From NCBI GenBank assembly GCA_038659295.1, contig JASNGC010000001.1, positions 620,001-684,000 on the forward strand: a DNA stretch of 64,000 nucleotides, in the 5' to 3' direction. The notes below the pieces were generated by a model. It was not told the DNA's origin, ran no database searches, and worked only from the letters and a program-made list of their open reading frames with translations. The position numbers were made by a program, and so were the translations under genes. This document shows, piece by piece, positions 55,299 to 64,000 of this stretch (position 1 is its first letter; every line of letters starts with the position of its first letter). Source of the stretch: Enterocytospora artemiae (Eukaryota > Microsporidia).

Positions 55299-57893
55299 AT
55301 GGAAATTGAAGTACTCCCAATAAATCATAAGATCAAGCATTTGGAGCCGATATTCTCAATACATTCCACAGAGGGCTTTATTGCCACGAGTGGAATGAAT
55401 GGGGAAATGAAGCTATGGGAATTTAATTTAGATGAAAAGAAATATACCTTAATAAAATGTTTTAAAAGACATACGGGATCAGTTACAAGTGTAAGGTTTT
55501 CTTCGGATGGGCAGTTTCTTGCATCTGCAGGCGATGATGGAAAGGTGATCCTATTCAAAAGACGAAAAGATTTCCAAAACGGGGAGTATGCTAACAAAGG
55601 TAAGAAAATGAATATTGCTGATATCTACTCGGAAATATTTGAGAAGGTATCTCAGATTAAGCATAATTCTGATGTTACCCATGTGGATTTTACCAATATA
55701 CATCTGCTTTCTACAGATTTGGATGGTACACTCCTTTTTACAAATTTATCAGATTATAAAGTATCTTGCAGGAACTGTGATCAGGTGGCAAGTATAAGTG
55801 GCCTAGCAGTATCACCAACCAATTGCCAGATGTTTGTAACAAGTTCTGATCAACGGATTTGTTTGTACGAAAATCAAGTTTTAATAAGGTTCATTGATTT
55901 GGAAAAAGGTGTAATTGTAGAGAATGTCAATTCCAGGTTATCATTTAGCCCAAATGGAAAATATTTCTCTGTTGGATTGCAATTTAACAATAAGAAGCAT
56001 TCTGTAAATATGTACAATCTGAATCTAGAAATGGTTTATTCTCTAATTGGACACGTAGCACCTATAGAAGTGACGGCGTTTAACCCTAAATCGTTTAATA
56101 TTTTGGACCCTCAGAATAAAGAAATCACGGAAATTAGTGTAATAGCTATAGCTTCACAAGACAACTCCATTTCAATTTGGAATACTGTTAATCCAAAACC
56201 ATTTGTCCTAATTAAGAATTTTTCAAGTGCACCGGCATTGGATATGTTTTGGAGTGGAGCCAGCTTGTTTGTCTGCACCTATGATGGAATGGTAAAAAAG
56301 ATCCATTTTCCAGCCGCCTTCTTTGGAGAGCCCATAGGGGAGGCAGATGTGTCCTATGATCTCTATTTTAGTTATAAAAATATGGAGTTGGCGAAGGATG
56401 ACCCTGCTTATTTCCAAGAAATTCCTTCCTTGCCACAAAAACGGCTAAAGTCACACATAAGTATTAGTAATGGAGTAGTTATTGTCGATAAGGATAATGC
56501 AGAAAACAGTGTGCCAGATGATGATTCAAATTTAAATAAAGGAAAATTGGAAAATAATGCTAAAACGAACAGTATTGAACATGATACGGAACAAACCGCC
56601 AACACTCCAGAATGTGTGGGAAATGATCCAAAAGTGCCTGAAGAATCTGTAGATAAACCCACTGACTTAACCACAAACAATCATTTGTCTTCTAGAATTG
56701 TCTCACATATTTCTAAGGCTAGTGTTTCTAAAACTCCAGTAAGGATTAGGCCAACCTGTATTTCTAACTCTGCAAGTCACAGCTCAAGTTCTAAAAAGGA
56801 TAATTCAGGAACTGTTGTCCTTTTTGACACCAAAATTCCAACTAAACTTAAATTAGAGAAAACAGAGCCATTTACAATGGTTGTTGATTCTAAAATTAGG
56901 ATAGAGTACAAGTGTGACGAAGCCATATCATTCTATGATCTGTCAATTTATAGAAACAACATATTATTTTATTCTTTTGATATCCCCATCAAAAAATTAT
57001 GCTACAATCATCACTTCTTAGTAATATACTCTACATATTTGCAAATATACAATATCTCTACCGGTGTATTGATTTATCCATTTATTTTTTATGATTTGAC
57101 CTTTATGGATCTATTTTATAATAAACTCCTTATGGTAAACTCTCAGGGAGAATTTAGCCTATACGAAATATACTCTAAGTCTGTAGTACACAATAGTAAT
57201 GAATTTGCCCCGGGTTTACCTCCTAAAAACATTTATGACGTGCTTCAAAGAAAAGATTTGGATGTGATGAATAATGCTGCAATATTACAGTCCAATAGTT
57301 CAAGAGATACAAATCCATTAGATAGGCCAAATTATATCATGAACAATCGATCTCTTAGTAAGTACCAAATGCGCTTAGTTCGCAATGGTTCCCTTCCAAA
57401 GCTTGATGGATTAGTTAAAGTTGAGATTTACTCAGCTACAACACTTTTAGTGGAATATTTAACTGGTGAAGTATTTTATTTAAAAGATGGCTTGTGGCTC
57501 GTTCTAAATCCCGCCTTTAATTCTATAAGTAGTTCAACCATCAATGAAAATTTAAAGGATCAAACTATTGATGAAATAGAATGTTTGTTTCAAATATATA
57601 AAAATATAGAGTCGGAAAGGGTTCTACAAAAAGTTGGAAACGCTTATGTAGATGATACCTTAGATGATTCTATTTTAAGCAGAATTATGTCGATTTGTAA
57701 ATCACTAATGGGTGTAATTAAAAGGAATAATAATTTAGGCTCTTCTATGGAATTTAAAGTTGAAATGATTTTTGATTATTTAATGGAGATTGGAGCTGAG
57801 AAGGAGCAAATCAGGGTATTTTTGGCTGAATTGAATCAAATTCAACCTGCACAATATTTTGTTACACGAATGGCTACAAAGTATAAAATATAA
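55299..57893 (+). CDS. HIR1: HIRA/Hir1-type histone chaperone subunit
   Basis: HIRA deposits H3-H4 independently of replication, together with Asf1. The 864-residue protein begins with a WD40 propeller (1-370) of HIRA type: IFSIHSTEGFIATSGMNGEMKLWE, HTGSVTSVRFSSDGQFLASAGDDGKVILFKR, IGHVAPIEVTAFNPKSF, VIAIASQDNSISIWNT and a last blade reaching the PAAFFGEPIGEADV block. Residues 478-488 (KTPVRIRPTCI) resemble the B-domain (R-R-I-x-P) that binds Asf1. The C-terminal part (about 545-860) matches the beta-rich Hira domain in layout. The middle (380-475) is an acidic, low-complexity linker. It sits directly downstream of the H2A gene on the same strand. The ATG follows GTCCTTGAAAA. Confidence 0.82.
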   Translation: MEIEVLPINHKIKHLEPIFSIHSTEGFIATSGMNGEMKLWEFNLDEKKYTLIKCFKRHTGSVTSVRFSSDGQFLASAGDDGKVILFKRRKDFQNGEYANKGKKMNIADIYSEIFEKVSQIKHNSDVTHVDFTNIHLLSTDLDGTLLFTNLSDYKVSCRNCDQVASISGLAVSPTNCQMFVTSSDQRICLYENQVLIRFIDLEKGVIVENVNSRLSFSPNGKYFSVGLQFNNKKHSVNMYNLNLEMVYSLIGHVAPIEVTAFNPKSFNILDPQNKEITEISVIAIASQDNSISIWNTVNPKPFVLIKNFSSAPALDMFWSGASLFVCTYDGMVKKIHFPAAFFGEPIGEADVSYDLYFSYKNMELAKDDPAYFQEIPSLPQKRLKSHISISNGVVIVDKDNAENSVPDDDSNLNKGKLENNAKTNSIEHDTEQTANTPECVGNDPKVPEESVDKPTDLTTNNHLSSRIVSHISKASVSKTPVRIRPTCISNSASHSSSSKKDNSGTVVLFDTKIPTKLKLEKTEPFTMVVDSKIRIEYKCDEAISFYDLSIYRNNILFYSFDIPIKKLCYNHHFLVIYSTYLQIYNISTGVLIYPFIFYDLTFMDLFYNKLLMVNSQGEFSLYEIYSKSVVHNSNEFAPGLPPKNIYDVLQRKDLDVMNNAAILQSNSSRDTNPLDRPNYIMNNRSLSKYQMRLVRNGSLPKLDGLVKVEIYSATTLLVEYLTGEVFYLKDGLWLVLNPAFNSISSSTINENLKDQTIDEIECLFQIYKNIESERVLQKVGNAYVDDTLDDSILSRIMSICKSLMGVIKRNNNLGSSMEFKVEMIFDYLMEIGAEKEQIRVFLAELNQIQPAQYFVTRMATKYKI

Positions 57894-58344
57894 GTGAATT
57901 TGTTACACGATAAGCTATAGTGTTCTTGCTAACCTTAGGTTCTCTTATAATAACCTAAAGGAAACTGTTGATATGACTAAAAGTACGGAGATGCTAATTA
58001 AAATATGCGTGGTATATAAGATACAATTAAAGAATGTTTCTTGGTATTTAACTCCTTTACTCTTATAATTAACATATTTGTTTGGATTTATGAATATCTT
58101 TCCCAGTAAAAATTTACTATCAGTTTGTAATTGTTTGAATCACAATAATAGTTGAGTATATATTGGATTTATTTTTACAAAGTATATTGCGTTGTTTAAA
58201 GATTTGTATCTCTGTAATCATGCATGGTATTATGGAGTGGTCATAATATTGACCAAATATTTCCGATAACATTTAATCTTCAGACCATAATGCCATATAA
58301 TTTACAGATTAGTTTAGAAAATTTCTAGCAAAATTTTTCCCTCA
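57894..58344. other. Intergenic region
   Basis: This 0.45 kb is AT-rich. A small imperfect stem (CCTTAGGTT with AACCTAAAGG, one bulged base) lies at about 57933-57961, shortly after the HIRA stop, and might act at the 3' end. Nothing else is seen. Confidence 0.4.
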
Positions 58345-59976
58345 ATGATGGATTTGATTTTGCTTGGCTTGCACATTAAAAGAGATGCAGAAACATATAA
58401 GAGTGAATTCTATAAGCAGATTGACATGTTAAACACACTAATAAATTTACCTAAAGTGCCTATCAAACAAGTCAAGCCAATTCTAGCATTTGTGGTTAAA
58501 AATGTGTGGAGATACAAGTATGAATCAAATGGCACAGGATCCTCTTCTGTATATCAACCACTTAACATTAAATATTCTGAGATTTTCCAAATAATTTACA
58601 ATTCTCTACATTTCTTGGATAGAAAGTCTGTTCATGCGATTTTGAACGAATTTATAACTCTACGTCAGAAAGAAGTTATCTCTTCTGCCGAGTTATTTAA
58701 GTATTTTCTGCTTTATGACTTCAATAATCATAAGTGCAAAGAATTTCTGGATTTAGAATGTTATAATATTTTGGTGGAATGGTTTAAAAAGGGAACGGAT
58801 AAGCAGAAAAGATTTAGCTATTATTACTTGTTATTGCTGTTCAACAAGGTTCACAAAGAAATATCAAAAAATGGTACAAATAGCAGTAATACTTTGACAA
58901 TTCCAGTAGATGAATTGGAATCTTTAATTTGCTCGGCCTTTTTTTGCTCCAAAAAACTTTCAAAATTCTGTATGCTTTATTTTTTGAATGAAACGGATAT
59001 TGAGTTTGATATTTCCAAGATTAAAAATGGAAAAGTTGTGGGGATGAAAATCTATGAGCAGTTGAACAGTGAACATTTTGATCGGGATGAAAAGATTATG
59101 AAGATTAGGATATTCAATTTATTCAAGGAACATTTCAATATAAACCATACTTTGACTGAAATTATCATCAATATGATAAACAATCAAAGATTGATGATTG
59201 ATGGTAGCTCCAAGAAAGATGGAATTAGTGGGGCATCATCAGCTTGTTGTGTAACAAATGATATTACTTCAACAGATTTGACCTCTACCACAAATTCAAT
59301 ACCAACTTTGTTAAAATGTTTAGTGGACAGTGTCGATAAGAAGGAGTTAGAATCGACTCTTAGAAGAATTGGAATGGAATTTATCAGTGAGAACAATGAA
59401 GATGAAATAGTTGCTTATGGACTAAATGTAATAAGATGTATGTATGTGAAAATATTTAGAAGCGACATCATTGATGAAATGGAAGATAGTATTGACCACG
59501 AGGAAATATCTCAAGATGGTGAATGTGTGAAATCTGAAGATATCGAATCATCCACTGAAAAAATCAATTCTAATAGCATAAACCTTGATGGCGGCAATGT
59601 GATCCCTGATAAATTACTACAAACCCAAGAAGAAATGAAATTCTATAAGAATATTATTTTTGACATAATCTCTCCCTTTAAAGGGAACCGGAACAAAACT
59701 ATATTTCACTCCTATAAGTCCGTTATAAATGTTTTGGTAAAGAGCAGAAATTCTAATAGAACAGTGGAATTTATTAAAAAGCACAGTACGAAGGAAGAAA
59801 AGGAAAGGCTGAGAAAGAAGGGACAGGAATTAAAAAAGAATCAAGCTGAAGAAAAAGTGAATATGTTTAAATTGAAAATAAGTAACAAGAAAGGTAAAAA
59901 ATTCAGAAGTAAAAATAGTGACAAAAGAAGGAAGATTTTGATGGCTCCAAATAAAAAGAAGTGCAAGAAAAGTTAA
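58345..59976 (+). CDS. SDA1: Sda1-like ribosome biogenesis protein
   Basis: Sda1 is needed for pre-60S maturation and export and for G1 progression in yeast. The 543-residue protein shows the N-terminal Sda1 block KRDAETYKSEFYKQIDMLNTL (cf. 'krDpesYkeEFlqQ'). It continues with a helical repeat region including FQIIYNSLHFLDRKSVHAILNEF, then ITLRQKEVISSAELFKYFLLYDF and AFFCSKKLSKFCMLYFLNE. It ends in a lysine-rich tail (about 480-543) with nuclear-localisation clusters such as RSKNSDKRRKILM. It is about 70% of yeast Sda1 length, mainly by loss of acidic segments in the centre. CCC four bases before the ATG supports the start. Confidence 0.78.
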   Translation: MMDLILLGLHIKRDAETYKSEFYKQIDMLNTLINLPKVPIKQVKPILAFVVKNVWRYKYESNGTGSSSVYQPLNIKYSEIFQIIYNSLHFLDRKSVHAILNEFITLRQKEVISSAELFKYFLLYDFNNHKCKEFLDLECYNILVEWFKKGTDKQKRFSYYYLLLLFNKVHKEISKNGTNSSNTLTIPVDELESLICSAFFCSKKLSKFCMLYFLNETDIEFDISKIKNGKVVGMKIYEQLNSEHFDRDEKIMKIRIFNLFKEHFNINHTLTEIIINMINNQRLMIDGSSKKDGISGASSACCVTNDITSTDLTSTTNSIPTLLKCLVDSVDKKELESTLRRIGMEFISENNEDEIVAYGLNVIRCMYVKIFRSDIIDEMEDSIDHEEISQDGECVKSEDIESSTEKINSNSINLDGGNVIPDKLLQTQEEMKFYKNIIFDIISPFKGNRNKTIFHSYKSVINVLVKSRNSNRTVEFIKKHSTKEEKERLRKKGQELKKNQAEEKVNMFKLKISNKKGKKFRSKNSDKRRKILMAPNKKKCKKS

Positions 59977-60169
59977 TTAAACTGGACATATGATGGACGA
60001 TAAGTCACATTTATAAATTTCAAACAATATGGCATGATTATCAAAAAATTTGAATAACTTTCTATTACGAATAATACTTGCTTTCTAGAATGAGTTTTGT
60101 CAATTCGTACTTCCTTTTTATCAACAGCAAATGCAATTGATGGTCTATTCTTAAAAATGCCGAATATAT

Positions 60170-61126
60170 TTAATTTAATATATGTATTTTACTATTGCAA
60201 AGGTATCTTAATACAATCTCATCAGAACAACCATTAAAACTCTTTGATTCACAATCACTCAAAATTAAGTAAAATTCTCCTCTCAATTGATCAAACTTCT
60301 GTGTTTTTATTCTGGAGTCCGAAAGGATTCTACATTCTGCCAGTTGTGTAAGTAGTTGTAGGACAGAAAATGAATCTCTGATGAACGATTCTATGAACTG
60401 ATTGATATTCCCCACCGTCAAATTCATGAATTGATCGATAATCTCTTTGGGAATAATACCAATACACTCATCAATTAATTGATTCAAATCAGTGCCATAT
60501 TCTGTATGATGTGATACATCAGGGGTTACTGTACTGTCTTTATTCTTCACTCTAGAATTATAAACAATACTACTTATTCCTTGTAATACATTTATACTAC
60601 GTCTTAGATCCCTATTGCATCCAATAAATATTCTTTCAATATGAGCTTTTTCCAAATTAATTTGTTCCTTTTCATTGATATCGTATAATATTTTGTTCGT
60701 CTTTCCATGAAATTTGAATTTTAATAATCTACTCTTTAGGGGCCCAATTATTTTACTATGATAATTTGTAATAAAAATAAATGTAGTATTGTGATAATCC
60801 TCAAGAATTCTCCTCAAGCAAGTCTGTGAATCCTTTGTTAGGTTTTCACACTCATCCAACAAAATAATGTTTTTTCTAACAGCTTTAGCATTCTTTTTAA
60901 TAACATTTCTTATAGTATCAATTCCTCTATCATCTGACGCATTCAAGACAATAGTTGGCTTGAGAATTTGAGCAAATGTAGTTTTGCCTGTTCCAGGGGG
61001 CCCATGGAGTAATATATGCGGAAATCCATTTTTCACAGAATAGCTCATAAAGGATTTTAAATATTCTGGTAGATCCATTGAATCTAAATCGGTGGGACGA
61101 TACTTCTCAGTCCACAAATTTTCCAT
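60170..61126 (-). CDS. Replication factor C small subunit (Rfc2-4-like)
   Basis: RFC loads the PCNA clamp. The 318-residue AAA+ protein has the RFC boxes: WTEKYRPTDLDSM (box II), [16 protein letters not shown] with Walker A at 42-49 (box III), LNASDDRGIDTIR (box VI), Walker B LLDECE (89-94), then ILEDYHNTTFIFITNYHSKI and IGPLKSRLLKF. The last block normally reads SRCxxFxF; here the cysteine is Leu (SRL, 132-134). Walker B is DECE rather than DEAD/DECD. These changes and the long gap after the AAA core prevent a firm choice between Rfc2, Rfc3 and Rfc4. CCCC precedes the ATG by four bases. Confidence 0.85.
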   Translation of the reverse strand: MENLWTEKYRPTDLDSMDLPEYLKSFMSYSVKNGFPHILLHGPPGTGKTTFAQILKPTIVLNASDDRGIDTIRNVIKKNAKAVRKNIILLDECENLTKDSQTCLRRILEDYHNTTFIFITNYHSKIIGPLKSRLLKFKFHGKTNKILYDINEKEQINLEKAHIERIFIGCNRDLRRSINVLQGISSIVYNSRVKNKDSTVTPDVSHHTEYGTDLNQLIDECIGIIPKEIIDQFMNLTVGNINQFIESFIRDSFSVLQLLTQLAECRILSDSRIKTQKFDQLRGEFYLILSDCESKSFNGCSDEIVLRYLCNSKIHILN

Positions 61127-61687
61127 GAGAGGGGTAAGGAATCAATAATTTTGAATGTAATACTACCATGAATCTCAGTTCCAGCGAATCCTACTTATAA
61201 ACAACCTGAACCTACAGCTAGGTTCCTATTTATTTTATTGTAAAGTGATAGAACCCACAACTGGTAAAAAATTAATCCGTACACATAACACAATCTTGCC
61301 TTTTTGTACACAAATAATTTATCTACATAATCTTTCAGTGAAAAAATTCATTATTTATACAAAAGAAATCCGCCAGTAACCTATCTGACTTTATAAACAC
61401 TTAAAAATAAAAAAGAAATAGGATGGCTATGTCCGAATCAAAAACTTTATTCATACATTCGATCACAGAATTATTAGAATAGACTAGGATATGATCTTAA
61501 TGTGGATTTCAATTCTTAAACGCATAAACTTTAAAATAACATAGGTAAGTATAGAAGTTATCTCTTTTCTGTCAAGTAAACATAACTTTTCACCTCAAAA
61601 CTTTGAAGTATGTACTATTTTATGATTAAAAATTTATTTTCAAAATTGTCTAACAAACTGTTCAATCTACAATAATTGATAATATCT
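61127..61687. other. Intergenic region
   Basis: This is 0.56 kb of AT-rich sequence between two minus-strand genes. No feature could be supported. Confidence 0.5.
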
Positions 61688-63529
61688 CTACCACAAATTA
61701 GTAGCATCTCCTTCTGAATCTTCCTTTTCATTTTCACTGCTATCTGATACTTCCTGATCACCGATTTTATTTATTGATAGACTAGAAACTTGATCAATCA
61801 GATTTCTCCTAGCTCCCCTATGTATATGATTAGTCTTCTGTTTAATTAGCTCAGGCACTTCATTCTTACTTTCTAACAATACACCTATAAGTTCATTCCT
61901 AAATGCATCATTTGTTAGAACAGAATCGCCCCTCTCAACAAAAGAAATAGCTTCCCCAGATTTACCAGATCTACCTGTCCTACCAATCCTGTGAATATAC
62001 TCTTTAATTTCCCTGGGAAAATCATAGTTTATGACTATTTTTATGTCATCAATATCTATTCCTCTAGCAGCCACACTTGTAGCTATTAGGATATGAGTCC
62101 TATTTTCTCTAAATTTCTTTATAGCAAGAGATCTCAGGTCCTGATCTTTATCACCATGTACACTATCGGCATACCAGTTGTGGGAACTCTTACTGGTATT
62201 AATATTACTAATATTTGATAAAATACTTTGATCATTTATTTTTCTTTCCAGCTCAGCAGCAGTTTTCTTTTTTTCTACAAAAATTAAACACTTGTCCGCT
62301 GATTGGTTGCTTTTCCAACTACTTGAGAAGTTTAATTTTTCAAGAATCTTCACCAATTCCTGATCTTTGTTGTTGCAATAGATAATCTTCTGGGAAATAT
62401 TTTCAACAGTTTCGTTCTCAACTTCTACGATGAATTTATTTTCTCCTAAAAAATCCGTGATGATTTTGTTTAAATTTTTATTGTAGGTCGCAGAAAACAA
62501 ACAAATTTGAACTGAATTGCTACTTGTTGACACTGGATTCACAGAGCTGTTCTTACTGGTGTCACTTTTATTCTTGGTTACATACGAATATATTTTGCGT
62601 ATATCTACTTCAAACCCCATATCCAGTAATTTATCTGCCTCATCCAATACAAAAGCTTCTAAGCTGGTAAAGTCTATCTTATTTCGAATTAATAAATCCA
62701 ATAACCTGCCGGGGGTTGCTATAATAATATCCACATTGTCGTAGGAATATAATTCTTTCTTTCTGCCATAGACAGATTCGACTTTAAGATTCTTATAGGA
62801 AAAGCCGCTATTAGAGGTTCCTTTACGTACAAGTTTTCCAAATATACCCTTATTACTACCACTATTATCCGAAAAATTGGACTTACTTCCAAATACATCA
62901 TCTTTATTGGGAAGCCATGAAGAGATTACATTCACAGATGATGGTTCTGGGTTATTTCTTAAAATTTGCTCGCATTGATCCTTTATCTGATCACACAATT
63001 CTCTAGTTGGTGAAATCACACAGATACGTAGGGATGTTGGTTTAGATATTCCTTTGATCGTCGTGCTATTGTTAAAACTCTTGTTCTTTGGTTTTAATTT
63101 ATCCAAATTTTCTAATAAGGGAAGTAGAAAACAAAGTGTTTTGCCCATTCCCGTAGGTGCCCTGACCAGAATTGATTGCTTAGACAGAATAATTGGTATA
63201 GCATATTTCTGCACTGGAGTGGGTGTAGCAGAAGGAGGTATAAATGATCCACAAAGTTGTTGAGTAAAAGAATTTTGCTCTTTGGGTGTCTGAATAACCG
63301 TATTTCTGGTATTGGGTAGTACAAATTCTTCCAGTCTTGGATAGATACTGTTAGTGCGAACTTTAACATTACCATCAATCTCTACTCTTAACTTGGAATC
63401 TGTATAACTATTGCGATCCACAGCACTACCTGCACTCATGGAGCTCTGTGCTAAGGATTTCTCATTTGCATACCTATTGTTCTTCATTTTGGAGTTTAAT
63501 TTGAAGTTGTTTTTCGAAGAGTTATTCAT
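61688..63529 (-). CDS. DED1: DEAD-box RNA helicase, Ded1/DDX3-like
   Basis: Ded1 unwinds mRNA leaders for translation initiation. The 613-residue protein has a polar N-terminus (1-80), the Q motif PSATPTPVQKYAIPIIL, motif I APTGMGKT (about 124-131, where AQTGSGKT is usual), PTREL, TPGRL, VLDEADK and SAT. The second RecA domain carries SVHGDKDQDLR, then TSVAARGIDIDDIKIVINYDFP and HRIGRTGRSG. FPREIKEYIHRIGRTGR, followed by a region ending LIGVLLESKNEVPELI, is Ded1-like ('L...L.E..qevP..L'). Two Ser/Asn-rich inserts interrupt domain 1. The C-terminus is acidic. The ATG at 63529 follows CCC (63536-63538). The main alternatives, Dbp1 or other Ded1 paralogues, are nearly equivalent. Confidence 0.82.
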   Translation of the reverse strand: MNNSSKNNFKLNSKMKNNRYANEKSLAQSSMSAGSAVDRNSYTDSKLRVEIDGNVKVRTNSIYPRLEEFVLPNTRNTVIQTPKEQNSFTQQLCGSFIPPSATPTPVQKYAIPIILSKQSILVRAPTGMGKTLCFLLPLLENLDKLKPKNKSFNNSTTIKGISKPTSLRICVISPTRELCDQIKDQCEQILRNNPEPSSVNVISSWLPNKDDVFGSKSNFSDNSGSNKGIFGKLVRKGTSNSGFSYKNLKVESVYGRKKELYSYDNVDIIIATPGRLLDLLIRNKIDFTSLEAFVLDEADKLLDMGFEVDIRKIYSYVTKNKSDTSKNSSVNPVSTSSNSVQICLFSATYNKNLNKIITDFLGENKFIVEVENETVENISQKIIYCNNKDQELVKILEKLNFSSSWKSNQSADKCLIFVEKKKTAAELERKINDQSILSNISNINTSKSSHNWYADSVHGDKDQDLRSLAIKKFRENRTHILIATSVAARGIDIDDIKIVINYDFPREIKEYIHRIGRTGRSGKSGEAISFVERGDSVLTNDAFRNELIGVLLESKNEVPELIKQKTNHIHRGARRNLIDQVSSLSINKIGDQEVSDSSENEKEDSEGDATNLW

Positions 63530-64000
63530 AAATGAGGGTTGCAAAAAAGTAAAAAACTCATGCTTGCAATAAAACTAGAAGCAAGTGGTGTTTTGGGTTG
63601 TATGGTATTTAAAAAGCTAAAATATAATCATTCCACACTCCAGTAATATATTTTCAGTAGATGATATAATGACTTTTTATGGAAATCCTATGTTGAAAGT
63701 TCAAAAATTTTGGTATTCTTCATTTAACTTGACTTTTTTTAATAGTTAGCATGACACACAACTCACATAGCTATATAATGGAAAATAGTGGACTTTGATA
63801 TTGCTATCTATGGCACTATGGACTAATTTAATCTCATACAAGAATAGTTTGGAGTGTCTTAAGTCAACTCATTGTAAAACTGGTCTATGAATGTTTCAAT
63901 CCAATATGTATAAAGATTCATCTATTTATTCAAAATGTTTGTAGTTACTTGATATTCTTCTGCCAATACTTGGAATTATAGGGTAGTCAAAGGGGAAATA
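63530..64000. other. Right-edge spacer
   Basis: This is 0.47 kb of AT-rich sequence to the window end. It holds the DED1 upstream region; no other gene start is visible. Confidence 0.5.
63536..63538 (-). promoter_or_regulatory. C-run start signal of DED1
   Basis: CCC lies six bases before the ATG at 63529 (minus strand). The longer frame begins at TTG 63544. Confidence 0.5.

Noticed and set aside
1..64000. Transposons, CRISPR arrays, rRNA genes, introns
   Set aside because: No transposase, reverse transcriptase, spaced direct repeats or rRNA blocks were seen, and no gene needed splicing to be read through.

Overview
The window looks like a piece of a microsporidian (fungal-lineage intracellular parasite) nuclear genome. 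The DNA is AT-rich, genes are single uninterrupted ORFs with no intron that I could see, gaps are mostly 0.15-0.7 kb, and several proteins are shorter than their yeast or animal counterparts. Most genes carry a run of C (CCC to CCCCC) within about 15 nt of the ATG. This C-run start signal is known from Encephalitozoon and other microsporidia. I used it to choose starts, so several CDS here are shorter than the longest ORF (SHMT, ubiquilin, Aurora kinase, REX1, SMC6, poly(A) polymerase, cytochrome b5 reductase, DED1). The species cannot be named from the sequence.

Layout. 0-12 kb: the 3' end of a Cys/Pro-rich protein, serine hydroxymethyltransferase, proteasome ATPase Rpt4, a possible OB-fold protein, a small Nup53/Nup35, a WOPR transcription factor, Pol III subunit Rpc37, a Pho80-type cyclin and a Dsk2/ubiquilin. 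12-21 kb: tRNA-Cys(GCA), a DUF167 protein, a six-pass membrane protein, Aurora kinase, Vps74/GOLPH3, exonuclease Rex1 and an M1 aminopeptidase. 21-32 kb: SMC6, a ubiquitin hydrolase, a lysine-rich protein, an Eme1-like XPF-family protein and three candidate secreted proteins. 32-44 kb: a CSC1/TMEM63 channel, Snu13, a Puf protein, an MCM9-like helicase, a membrane protein and long-form tRNase Z. 44-54 kb: unknowns, a ricin-B-type lectin-like protein, an SWS1-like SWIM protein, a cytochrome b5 reductase-like protein, a Sel1-repeat protein preceded by a perfect 25-bp inverted repeat, poly(A) polymerase and Edc3. 54-64 kb: histone H2A preceded by a hairpin, HIRA, Sda1, an RFC small subunit and Ded1.

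How the genes fit together. Most are housekeeping: RNA synthesis and processing (Rpc37, tRNase Z, Rex1, Pap1, Edc3, Ded1, Snu13, Sda1), protein turnover (Rpt4, ubiquilin, USP, aminopeptidase) and chromatin or cell cycle (H2A, HIRA, Aurora, cyclin). The most notable theme is homologous recombination and genome maintenance: SMC6, MCM9-like, Eme1-like, SWS1-like, RFC and a possible RADX/RPA-like OB protein all lie in one 64 kb window. MCM9 and SWS1 are unexpected in a reduced genome. There are no transposons, CRISPR arrays or rRNA. All functional calls come from reading motifs and remembered family sequences; no database search was run.
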